This document shows, one piece after another, positions 25,194-33,061 of a stretch of DNA of 64,000 nucleotides. This DNA comes from a virus: IMG/VR virus record IMGVR_UViG_3300020173_000943, positions 1-64,000 of that record; one strand, written 5' to 3'. The position numbers were made by a program, and so were the translations under genes. The notes below the pieces were generated by a model. That model saw only the letters and a list, made by a program, of their open reading frames with translations, had not been told where the DNA came from and made no database searches. The first letter of the stretch is position 1; the number at the start of each line of letters is the position of its first letter.

Positions 25194-25635
25194 AGAAAAT
25201 AAAGAAATAGGCAGAAAAGTTTTTGAACTTGAAGATAGGTTTCGTAAAGAGTGGACTATAATTGATCAAGAAAGACTTGAAGAACATATTATCATACTAG
25301 GTGAAGTTATGGAGGGTTGGGTAATTGACTGGGGTATCAAAGATGACAAAATGTTTATTGAGTATCACAAAGTTCCTGGTACACCTGCAAGTAAATTTGC
25401 ACATACTCCGCAGTTTATAAAAAAGATTTATGATTTTTGTATTTTTACTATCAACGAAACTAGTCCATATGCACACTTTGATTGGGTGCTAAGTAATATT
25501 ATGATCGACGGTGATAACATGTACATGGTTGACTGGGATAACGTTGGCTTATACAGTGAAGAACAAATTATGACTAAGTTACATTCAGACTTAAAAAGTG
25601 CATTTGGAGATAAATTTGACCCCGCAAGCCTTTAG
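25180..25635 (+). CDS. Small kinase-like protein (APH/choline-kinase fold, C-lobe)
   Basis: 151 aa. HFDWVLSN (His99, Asp101, Asn106) matches the catalytic loop H-x-D-x4-N of aminoglycoside/choline kinase-like enzymes, and VDWDN (Asp118) matches the metal-binding DFG-like motif. Only a short beta-rich N-terminal part is present, so it is about half the normal size. The ATG at 25180 has GGAGG 12 bases upstream; the TTG at 25168 sits too close to it. It overlaps both neighbours. Together with the phosphatase at 19888 it could manage a phosphate mark. Confidence 0.72.
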   Translation: MELIKENKEIGRKVFELEDRFRKEWTIIDQERLEEHIIILGEVMEGWVIDWGIKDDKMFIEYHKVPGTPASKFAHTPQFIKKIYDFCIFTINETSPYAHFDWVLSNIMIDGDNMYMVDWDNVGLYSEEQIMTKLHSDLKSAFGDKFDPASL

Positions 25636-26842
25636 TTATGCTACATTAGGTAGTAATGGAATGATCTATATTCCACCATTTGGATTAACTAAATCTATTG
25701 ACTATATGCTTAAAATGGATCCGACTACATATGCTATTACAAAAATTAAACTTGATGTTGATAAGTCTACAGAAAAGTGGCAGAATGGTATTGTTTATCG
25801 TAACTTAATTTATTTCTTACCGTATAACGAAAGTAAAATTTTAGTTGTCGATACCGAAACTGATGAGATAACATATATCGAAGTGTCTCATAAAGGTAAA
25901 GGCAAGTATATACAAGGACACATACACGGTAATGAAATTGTAGCACTACCTTACGGAGAACATGAACCATTTAGTTGGGTATTACATCTAAACTTAAATG
26001 ATCATACACTAACGTATGTACACATAGATGTACCAACTGAAGATTGTAAAAAATGGCATACTACACAAATGATAGACGGAATTATTTATGGAGTTCCTAG
26101 AGGCGAAGCGTGTGAAGATCCAATGTTTCATTACAGGATACATTACGATTGCAATTCTATGACTTATGAACTTATTGATATGCGTAACCATTGGTTGGAT
26201 CTAGCTAATAAACAATTTACTAATAAGAAATTTACTACGTTAGCAAAAGTAGGACGTAAATTATATGCGCCACCATATAGTGAAAATCCAGACTTTGATG
26301 TATTACTGCGGTTTGACGGAACACGTTGGTTTAGTGAACACACTGGATTAACAGATACAAGTAGAATGTATTATAGTCATACTGTTGCACGTAATGGAAA
26401 GATTTATTTTCCACCTGCAGGGCATGACGAAGATTGGAGCGATATGCTTGTTATTGATACCAACGTTGACGCATGGTATACACTTGACTTGCATATAGGA
26501 AAGGAAAGTAAAAAATACTTCACAGGTGTTGAAAATAGTAAAGGACTAATTTATTATATACCAAGAGGAGGATGTGTTTGTGAGCCAGAAGAAACTTGGA
26601 AAAGTCAAGGAGACCTTGCAGAAATATTAGTAATTGACACCAAGGACGATTCGTATTATACTCTAGATGTAGGAGAATATTTTAAAGACTCAACTACAAT
26701 AGAAAAATATAACAACTGTATAATACATAATGATGTAATTTTTGCATTTCCGTACGGTGAAAGTGAGTCATTTCAAACTGTACTAGTATTTGATACAACA
26801 AAAGAAAAAGTAGTACACACTATGGATTTAAAATATGTATAA
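25616..26842 (+). CDS. Beta-propeller-like protein A, about 408 aa
   Basis: Repeats of the kind NGIVYRNLIYFLPY / SKILVVDTETDEITYIEV recur six or seven times (for example GNEIVALPYGE, GRKLYAPPYSE, NGKIYFPPAGH, SKGLIYYIPRG, NDVIFAFPYGE), each with a four-strand blade pattern. The start is uncertain: TTG at 25616 has GGAGA 5 bases upstream and is my choice; GTG at 25598 is possible. It overlaps the kinase-like gene. Fold confident; ligand unknown, perhaps a carbohydrate. Confidence 0.7.
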   Translation: MTPQAFSYATLGSNGMIYIPPFGLTKSIDYMLKMDPTTYAITKIKLDVDKSTEKWQNGIVYRNLIYFLPYNESKILVVDTETDEITYIEVSHKGKGKYIQGHIHGNEIVALPYGEHEPFSWVLHLNLNDHTLTYVHIDVPTEDCKKWHTTQMIDGIIYGVPRGEACEDPMFHYRIHYDCNSMTYELIDMRNHWLDLANKQFTNKKFTTLAKVGRKLYAPPYSENPDFDVLLRFDGTRWFSEHTGLTDTSRMYYSHTVARNGKIYFPPAGHDEDWSDMLVIDTNVDAWYTLDLHIGKESKKYFTGVENSKGLIYYIPRGGCVCEPEETWKSQGDLAEILVIDTKDDSYYTLDVGEYFKDSTTIEKYNNCIIHNDVIFAFPYGESESFQTVLVFDTTKEKVVHTMDLKYV

Positions 26843-27965
26843 GGCATTTCAAGACTTTTACAAGGAACAGTCTATTAAACATATGTTGTTATCCGAGCAT
26901 AACAACGAACTGTTAAGTCCTCCGTTTGCTACTGAGCAATGTAGAGATTATAGTAAAATATTTTACAAAAATAATTACATTGAATTAAGTCTGCCGGCGG
27001 CAACTAGTAAAACAAATGCTATTGCACAAGTTGGTAATAGTAGTTGGTTTATTCCTTATGGTATTTACGATGAGTTTAATACTGTTGTAGAGTTACGTAA
27101 TACAACTCCGTACTATCATACACTACCATTTAAAGGTAAGGGACAATTTTATAGTGTAGCAACAGACAATAAAACTGCATTTAGTTTTCCATTAGGATAC
27201 GAAGATACAAACTACGGGTTATACATTAACAACGGAGTTGAAGCACATAAACTACCTACTGAAGGTAAAAAACTACACATGGGTACTGTTTATTGTAACG
27301 GAAAGTATTGGAGTATGCCTAGAGGTGATGAACCTGGGTATAATACTCTACTAAGTTTTGACGGCAAACAATATCAAAGTTATGAACTAGATGTTGATGC
27401 TAGTATTACTAGAAAATATACAGATATTATTGTTAAAGACAATACACTTTATAGTTTACCATTTGGTGAAACTAAAGGACTTAATACTATTGTAGAGTTT
27501 GATACAGAAACAAATACTGTAACCTATCACGACATACACGGAGTAGACTTTGCTAAAAAATATAACTGTGGTGTATTAGTAGGTAATAACATTATAGCAT
27601 TGCCCTATGGTGATGAACATACAAATGATAGTAATTGGGGATTAGTGTTTAATACCGTTACAAAAGAAACTACACAGTTTGATATCAAATTAAACTTTGG
27701 TGGTAAGTATAGATTTAGATCAGGTATAGAGTACATGGGTAATGCATACTTTTTTCCTAGTGGTACTCCTAGTTGTCCTATTTTAAAAATTGACCAAACA
27801 GGCGAAGTAGTTAGAGGCGTATATGTAAACAATATAATGTTTGGTAGACCTATTGTATACCAAAATCAAATACATGTTATTGGACATCATATGAAGACTA
27901 ACGAAGAAGCCATTTATATTGTTAAGGAGGATTTAAGTTATGAAATGTTACGCTCCTTGGCATAG
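26835..27965 (+). CDS. Beta-propeller-like protein B, 376 aa
   Basis: Same blade style as propeller A: GNSSWFIPYGIYDEFNTVVEL, NGKYWSMPRGDEPGYNTLLSF, DNTLYSLPFGETKGLNTIVEF, GNNIIALPYGDE and GNAYFFPSGTP. Each blade shows a hydrophobic strand, then P-x-G, then a T-V/L-F/L strand. It overlaps propeller A by 8 bases and the next radical SAM gene by 26. Adjacent paralogues suggest a duplication and perhaps a hetero-complex. Confidence 0.72.
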   Translation: MYKAFQDFYKEQSIKHMLLSEHNNELLSPPFATEQCRDYSKIFYKNNYIELSLPAATSKTNAIAQVGNSSWFIPYGIYDEFNTVVELRNTTPYYHTLPFKGKGQFYSVATDNKTAFSFPLGYEDTNYGLYINNGVEAHKLPTEGKKLHMGTVYCNGKYWSMPRGDEPGYNTLLSFDGKQYQSYELDVDASITRKYTDIIVKDNTLYSLPFGETKGLNTIVEFDTETNTVTYHDIHGVDFAKKYNCGVLVGNNIIALPYGDEHTNDSNWGLVFNTVTKETTQFDIKLNFGGKYRFRSGIEYMGNAYFFPSGTPSCPILKIDQTGEVVRGVYVNNIMFGRPIVYQNQIHVIGHHMKTNEEAIYIVKEDLSYEMLRSLA

Positions 27966-29061
27966 TATTTTGGTACGCTTTAATGGTGATATTGTACCCG
28001 ACGGAGTGTACAAAGAGCGTTATGGTAACGTGCTTAAATCGCCGTTAAACACCGTCTTAAACAGCATTACAGCGTCATACACAAAGGATAGTATCCGTAA
28101 TGGAGTGTTACCGCCCGAGTGTGTACAATGTGCTTTAAAAGAAGGTTCTGTAGGTCATAGCAGGCGTTTATTCTTTCGTGACATACTCAATCCAATGTTA
28201 GAAAATACCAATTACGACTACTCAAAAAACTTCACAGATATCTACTTTTTGGAGTTTAATATGAGTAATATTTGTAATTTGAAATGTCGCATGTGTAATG
28301 GTATTAGTTCTAGTGCTTGGGTTAAAGATGAAATTAAACTAGCTAATTTGGACAGTGATTATCAACGTCCAGTAGACCATCCAGAATTTGGTTATACTAA
28401 CAAAAGCGAACAAATTATAGAGCGACTGTTTGAAGACCCTACTCCATTAATGAATTTACGTTACCTAAGTATTAAAGGTGGCGAACCTTACATGGAGCCT
28501 GCAAATAAAAAAATATTACAGAAGTTTATTGACTTAGGTATTGCACAAAATATTACACTTGACTGGACCACTAATGGTACTATTGTAGATGAAGAAGTAC
28601 ACGCACTTGCAAAACAATTTGGTCATACTAAATGGACTGTGAGCGTAGAAGGCACTGACGGATTATACGAATACATTAGAGGTGGTAAGAACTTTACATT
28701 TGCACAACTAAATGAAAATTTAAAACACTATAACTTTGATAGAGTAATTATTGCTGTTACAGTTATGGCGTATAACATTTCACACTTGGATAAATTGTAT
28801 TGGTGGTTTGAAGAAAACAAAAAAGATAACTGGTCAATTTATTTTAATAATGTAGTTGCACAACCAGCATATTTAAATCCACAGATTTTACCTAACAACA
28901 TTTTAGACAAAATTGATTTTAGATTTCCTAATATAAATTATACTAGCAAAGACGATAGCAAACAGTTAGAGTTATTTGTTAAGTATACAAAAGACTTAGA
29001 TAAACTTAGAAATGAAAACGTATTAAACTACTGTCCAGAGCTTAAAGAGTTGTTTGAATAG
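27940..29061 (+). CDS. Radical SAM enzyme with N-terminal cysteine region, auxiliary CC lost
   Basis: 373 aa. Radical SAM cysteines are Cys112, Cys116, Cys119 (ICNLKCRMCN) with KGGEP. The N-terminal module opens CYAPWHSILVRFNGDIVP like its paralogues, but where they have a Cys-Cys pair this one has Asp-Gly (DGVYKERYGN). Cys61 and Cys64 remain, so the auxiliary cluster is probably reduced or absent. GGAGG precedes the start. Its 3' end overlaps the opposite-strand SDR gene by 20 bases. Confidence 0.84.
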   Translation: MKCYAPWHSILVRFNGDIVPDGVYKERYGNVLKSPLNTVLNSITASYTKDSIRNGVLPPECVQCALKEGSVGHSRRLFFRDILNPMLENTNYDYSKNFTDIYFLEFNMSNICNLKCRMCNGISSSAWVKDEIKLANLDSDYQRPVDHPEFGYTNKSEQIIERLFEDPTPLMNLRYLSIKGGEPYMEPANKKILQKFIDLGIAQNITLDWTTNGTIVDEEVHALAKQFGHTKWTVSVEGTDGLYEYIRGGKNFTFAQLNENLKHYNFDRVIIAVTVMAYNISHLDKLYWWFEENKKDNWSIYFNNVVAQPAYLNPQILPNNILDKIDFRFPNINYTSKDDSKQLELFVKYTKDLDKLRNENVLNYCPELKELFE

Positions 29062-29590
29062 GATCAACTGCAAGGTAATGAATATTTGTATTACGTGGGC
29101 TATCAATTAACCACTTAATAAGTTTACCTGCATCAAGCAAACTAATCTTCTTACGATCACTGTTGTCATTTACTTTTTTAGAATCAAGTTGTCCAAACGC
29201 AATATTGCTTACACGAATTTTGCTATCACCAAACGCACAATATTGTGAATATGTTTTACTTGCTTCATCTAGTGCAGTTTTACTTTCAAGATATCCTTTT
29301 GGACTATAACCGTCACCCCAATAACTTGTTGTACTAGAAATGTTAATTATATGTGACCCTTTGAAAGTTTTGTAAACTTTATGCAACAATTTTTCTTGAC
29401 CGTTATCTGGTATTAACAAACTGTTTACAAATACGTCATAGTCTTTTATATAATCTGCAACAGCATCTAAGTCTTGCATATCCCAACCATTGTGTCTACC
29501 AATAAATTCTAATTGGTTACCATTGTACGCTTCATATAGGCCTTTGCAAAGACCTTCATAATTAGGATTGCCTGTTATAATTATTTTCAT
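29042..29590 (-). CDS. Short-chain dehydrogenase/reductase-like protein
   Basis: 182 aa. Starts MKIIITGNP, a beta strand leading to a shortened nucleotide-binding loop, with VFVNSLLIP as the strand before the catalytic site. ISSTTSYWGDGYSP ends in the serine, and Tyr100-x3-Lys104 (YLESK) is the SDR catalytic pair. It is about 60 residues shorter than classical SDRs (about 250), mainly through trimmed loops. It probably reduces or oxidises a sugar or keto group with NAD(P). Translated with the radical SAM gene upstream. Confidence 0.76.
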   Translation of the reverse strand: MKIIITGNPNYEGLCKGLYEAYNGNQLEFIGRHNGWDMQDLDAVADYIKDYDVFVNSLLIPDNGQEKLLHKVYKTFKGSHIINISSTTSYWGDGYSPKGYLESKTALDEASKTYSQYCAFGDSKIRVSNIAFGQLDSKKVNDNSDRKKISLLDAGKLIKWLIDSPRNTNIHYLAVDPIQTTL

Positions 29591-30522
29591 GCTTCAATTC
29601 TGCTTTGTCTATCTCCGCGGTCCTTACGTATGTATATATCACTCAAACATCCGCACACAGTTTTTCCGCATGTAATAGGCTCAGTTGGTAGTTTATATCT
29701 TTCCATATTTCCTATTGGTCCACCAAACTGACAATCTGCTCTATACATGTTGCCCCACATGTCAATGTTTATTCCGTCAACGCCTGCCCAACATTTCCAA
29801 CCAGCAAAATTATTCATACCAGACATGATTAAATCATTTGCTGTAATAAGATTGTTATCAAGTTTAAGATCTCCACGGTGTAACTTCTCATCATTAACTT
29901 CTCTTGCAAACGGCCAAGCACCAATAATTTCTTTTTGTTCACTACTATAAGGTGCTACTGCATTAGTAATATGTTCACCGTCTGTTTTATCTAAAATAAC
30001 TTTAGGATATATTGACATCCTATCTGTTCTATCAAACAAGTATTGTGCTATTTTATACTGTTCTTCAAATGATTCTTTTCCAGGAGGTAACATTAAATTA
30101 ACAATAATTTCACACGATGTTGCGTTTGCAATATCTACAAAATGTTGTGAAGAAGAATACTCTGGATGATAACTCATAAGCATACCATCAGTATATGGAT
30201 CTATCTTTTGAAAATATTCAACTGATTGGCTACCGTTTGTAACAAAACTAAATGTGTGTCCTTGTTCCTTAACAAGTTTTGCAAGATCAATAAAGTGTTT
30301 CCAATAAGTAGGTTCTCCGCCACTAAGTCTGTAACAAATTTCTTTAGAAGGTACTTTAAAATTTTCGACAAAGTTTTTAACAGTTTCCCATTTGGGCTGT
30401 CCTGTAGTTCCGTTGTGTAATATATCCGGGCAGTAAGAACATTTGTAATTACATTTATTACTTAATGTCCAACTAACTAAGAACCAATCTTCTTTTGTTT
30501 TATCTTGATAATCTAGCTTCAT
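29587..30522 (-). CDS. Radical SAM enzyme with SPASM-like C-terminus
   Basis: 311 aa. Cys24, Cys28, Cys31 (KCNYKCSYC) and SGGEPT make a standard radical SAM barrel; the family name on this motif would be the CSYCP-type, as in anaerobic sulfatase-maturase-related enzymes. C-terminal cysteines in GWKCWAG, YRADCQF and ITCGKTVCGC give 5 or more ligands for extra clusters. The stop overlaps the SDR start by 4 bases. The protein at 36265 has the same layout, so these two are paralogues. Confidence 0.86.
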   Translation of the reverse strand: MKLDYQDKTKEDWFLVSWTLSNKCNYKCSYCPDILHNGTTGQPKWETVKNFVENFKVPSKEICYRLSGGEPTYWKHFIDLAKLVKEQGHTFSFVTNGSQSVEYFQKIDPYTDGMLMSYHPEYSSSQHFVDIANATSCEIIVNLMLPPGKESFEEQYKIAQYLFDRTDRMSIYPKVILDKTDGEHITNAVAPYSSEQKEIIGAWPFAREVNDEKLHRGDLKLDNNLITANDLIMSGMNNFAGWKCWAGVDGINIDMWGNMYRADCQFGGPIGNMERYKLPTEPITCGKTVCGCLSDIYIRKDRGDRQSRIEA

Positions 30523-31175
30523 TCGCTCATGCTATTCTTAATAATTAAATCGTGTGTGCGTTGATTTAGTTTAACTGTAAGTATTAAAGAATATAATCCG
30601 TTAGTGTAACTAAACACACTATGTTCTTTTTGAAAGTTAATAAAATGTACATACTCTGGATCAGGATAAATTAATTGCTTGTCAAGTATATGTGCATAGT
30701 TTTCTGGTTGTGCTTTGCCAAATGTACATAACAATCTAAAGTACTCTGGTCCTACTCCTGGAAAGTCTCTGTGCGGCGGAAAGAACCCACCTTCATCTAC
30801 TCTAAGTAAATGCACTCGGCCAATGTCAGGTGCAAACGCATCTACAAGACTAGCAAGTTGTGGAATTTTGTTATACACTTCTGTTGGTGTTGTAAAGTTT
30901 TCTTCTTTCATCTCAACATCGTGATATCGTTGCATATGGCCAAAGCTATTCAAATGATAGTTGTCCATTACATCACCTGTATGACTTGTTACAGGTAATC
31001 CCCATCGATTGTTGTGAGCATCTTTTTTTTGGTTGTAAGGACACCAGTTATCTTCAAACTGCTCTAATTGCTGTACAAGCTCATGCCCGTTAACTTTTAG
31101 CTTTAATTTTACCATGTCGCCTAAATTACATAGACTATTCCATAGCAATGCTCTTTCAATATTATTTTGTTCCAT
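30519..31175 (-). CDS. Fe(II)/2-oxoglutarate-oxygenase-like protein without the usual Arg
   Basis: 218 aa. EGGFFPPHRDFPG provides His135-x-Asp137, and QKEHSVFSYTNG supplies His185. The arginine that should follow ten residues later, to bind the 2-oxoglutarate carboxylate, is not there (SYTNGLYSLILTV). Either another residue takes over or the cosubstrate differs. It is the most diverged of the seven. Overlaps the next upstream gene by 14 bases. Confidence 0.72.
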   Translation of the reverse strand: MEQNNIERALLWNSLCNLGDMVKLKLKVNGHELVQQLEQFEDNWCPYNQKKDAHNNRWGLPVTSHTGDVMDNYHLNSFGHMQRYHDVEMKEENFTTPTEVYNKIPQLASLVDAFAPDIGRVHLLRVDEGGFFPPHRDFPGVGPEYFRLLCTFGKAQPENYAHILDKQLIYPDPEYVHFINFQKEHSVFSYTNGLYSLILTVKLNQRTHDLIIKNSMSE

Positions 31176-31806
31176 TATATACCTTGTCGTAACTGTTGCA
31201 GACTAGTTGCATAATTGTTTTATTCCACTTATCAATTGGTTCACTGTGTACAATAATATGTATCCTAGATTCACTACTGTTGTTTGTAATTTGGTGTATA
31301 CTTCCTAGATCAATCAGTCTTGATTCACCTTCTTGCCATTCTACATTGCCATAATTCTCAATATCAAACACTACTTCTTTGGGGTGTGTAATAGCAATAT
31401 TAATTCCGCCTAGTAATTGTCCATGTAAAAAGTCTTTGTGTGGACTAACATACCCGCCTGGGTCAACTATCATTATTCTAATTCTTCCGTACTTTTCAAA
31501 AGGTATATTTTTAATAATCCATTGTTTGGTTAACGGAAAGTGCTTTGCTACATCAGTCCATTCTTTGGTACCTAATGTAAATCCTTTTTCTTTGTAAGCA
31601 TCATCACTATCAGTCATTACAGAACTATGTCCATGAAGTGTTAAACTGCGCCAACCTTTGCCGTCAGTATCCCTGTGAGGAACAGCAATATCAACACTTT
31701 TTAATATTTCATCTCTAATATCATTTGTAGGCTTTGGAATATCTAACAGAAGTGTAGCAAGGCCACTGTTGTGTCTAATCCAATTAAATTTTTCTACTAG
31801 ATCCAT
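31162..31806 (-). CDS. Fe(II)/2-oxoglutarate oxygenase, Asp/Asn beta-hydroxylase-like
   Basis: 214 aa. PGGYVSPHKDFLHG gives His123-x-Asp125, GSIHQITNN gives His171, and ESRIHIIVH gives Arg181. The N-terminal GKGWRSLTLHG (50-60) and PGGY core are shared with the oxygenase at 22415, so the pair is a duplicated sub-family placed at opposite ends of the radical SAM cluster. It overlaps the methyltransferase-like gene by 10 bases. Confidence 0.86.
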   Translation of the reverse strand: MDLVEKFNWIRHNSGLATLLLDIPKPTNDIRDEILKSVDIAVPHRDTDGKGWRSLTLHGHSSVMTDSDDAYKEKGFTLGTKEWTDVAKHFPLTKQWIIKNIPFEKYGRIRIMIVDPGGYVSPHKDFLHGQLLGGINIAITHPKEVVFDIENYGNVEWQEGESRLIDLGSIHQITNNSSESRIHIIVHSEPIDKWNKTIMQLVCNSYDKVYNGTK

Positions 31807-32486
31807 GGCAATACCTTAAATTTATCGTCTAACGGCATGTCTACTAATTCACTTGCTAGTGTTTGAATATGTGTTCCGTTGACTGTTACCATATCAACAT
31901 ACCATTTGATTTTATCTTGTGCTAATAAACTAATTAATTCATTTTGTTTTTTAAGTCTTGCCTTTGCATCAAACATTACGCAATTAGGAAAGTATAAAAA
32001 CACATTACTTAAACAAAATAATCCTACGTTACCTTGGCATTTTGTTAAAAACTTTTTTACAGCTGGTATATCAAATAAATCAACTTGGTCGTATTTGTAA
32101 CTCTTATCTACATCTATATTATATTTTTCTTTTGTTTTTTCTAGTGCCATTGGACTAATGTCAATAACATATGTATGTTTGGCTGGTAACTGACTTGGAG
32201 TGTCTCCACTTGCTAACGCAACAACACAATCAAGATCAATTATTGTTTTTAACGGTACTTCGGTATTCTTTTTAAAATATACATTATAATTTAAAATACT
32301 ATTTAACACACTGATATTTTCAACTGTATGTGTGTCATCTAAGAAAATAGTTCCTAGCGGTACTCCTTTAATTGTAGAGTACTTAACTTTTAGTGCATGA
32401 GCAGTATGATACTCTGCAATATTTCTTGCTATACTATTAAGACTGTCGTTATTATAGTCAATATGTTTCCAAATTAGTTTGTTCAT
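31797..32486 (-). CDS. Methyltransferase-like protein (class I fold), tentative
   Basis: 229 aa. HTYVIDISPMALEKTKEKYN resembles the beta-2 acidic turn and helix of SAM-dependent methyltransferases, YKYDQVDLFDIPAVKKFL the next strand, and GLFCLSNVFLYFPN the beta-4 region. The glycine-rich first motif is weak (VVALASGDTP). So the fold is plausible but SAM binding is not certain. Stop and start overlap with neighbours (4 and 10 bases). Confidence 0.55.
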   Translation of the reverse strand: MNKLIWKHIDYNNDSLNSIARNIAEYHTAHALKVKYSTIKGVPLGTIFLDDTHTVENISVLNSILNYNVYFKKNTEVPLKTIIDLDCVVALASGDTPSQLPAKHTYVIDISPMALEKTKEKYNIDVDKSYKYDQVDLFDIPAVKKFLTKCQGNVGLFCLSNVFLYFPNCVMFDAKARLKKQNELISLLAQDKIKWYVDMVTVNGTHIQTLASELVDMPLDDKFKVLPWI

Positions 32487-33061
32487 GTTGATATCCTGTA
32501 CAATGGCATAGCATATTTGTTGCCGTCTAATTCAATTTGAACATATTTCTCTATTGGTCCTACTTCGTTAACTACTGTGTCTGTTATTTTTAAATTGCCA
32601 CTAGTTATATTACCTTGTGTAATTAAGTTACCATCACTATCAAGTTTTAATTTAATAGACGTGTCTGTATTATTAGACAATGCTATAACCATTTCATTAG
32701 CAACCGGACCTTGTTTATTATAATCTTTAGATACAAAAAATTGTATAGCACCATTCAACGGTGTTTCATCATGACAATATCCTAAACTACTGCCTGGCTT
32801 AGTTCTTCCATAAATTTGAACGCCACCTAAGTTATCTCCAGGTTCAACTGGTAACTTATTCTGCTGTGTTCCTCTTGATTTAGTTATTCCAAGAAAAATA
32901 GGTTCATTGCCGCCTGTGGCTCCGTCAATATATAACAACTGTTCGTTAGCAGTAGAACGCACAATAAGATTTGCATTTGTTTCTTCTGTACCAATAACAG
33001 TTTGTTCGTGTAGTTCTATAGGATCTACATCATGACAAACAATTTTATATCCTACGTCCAT
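32483..33061 (-). CDS. Short fibre-like structural protein inside the island
   Basis: 192 aa. Residues 20-60 (NLIVRSTANEQLLYIDGATG, PIFLGITKSRG) and the end (LKLDSDGNLITQGNITSGNLKITDTVV) are the beta-repeat style of phage fibre tips; the latter motif occurs in the large fibre genes too. No enzyme motif. It lies between a methyltransferase-like gene and a radical SAM gene with one-base and 4-base overlaps. It is the only island protein that looks like a virion part, so it is a possible substrate of the modifying enzymes. Confidence 0.66.
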   Translation of the reverse strand: MDVGYKIVCHDVDPIELHEQTVIGTEETNANLIVRSTANEQLLYIDGATGGNEPIFLGITKSRGTQQNKLPVEPGDNLGGVQIYGRTKPGSSLGYCHDETPLNGAIQFFVSKDYNKQGPVANEMVIALSNNTDTSIKLKLDSDGNLITQGNITSGNLKITDTVVNEVGPIEKYVQIELDGNKYAMPLYRIST

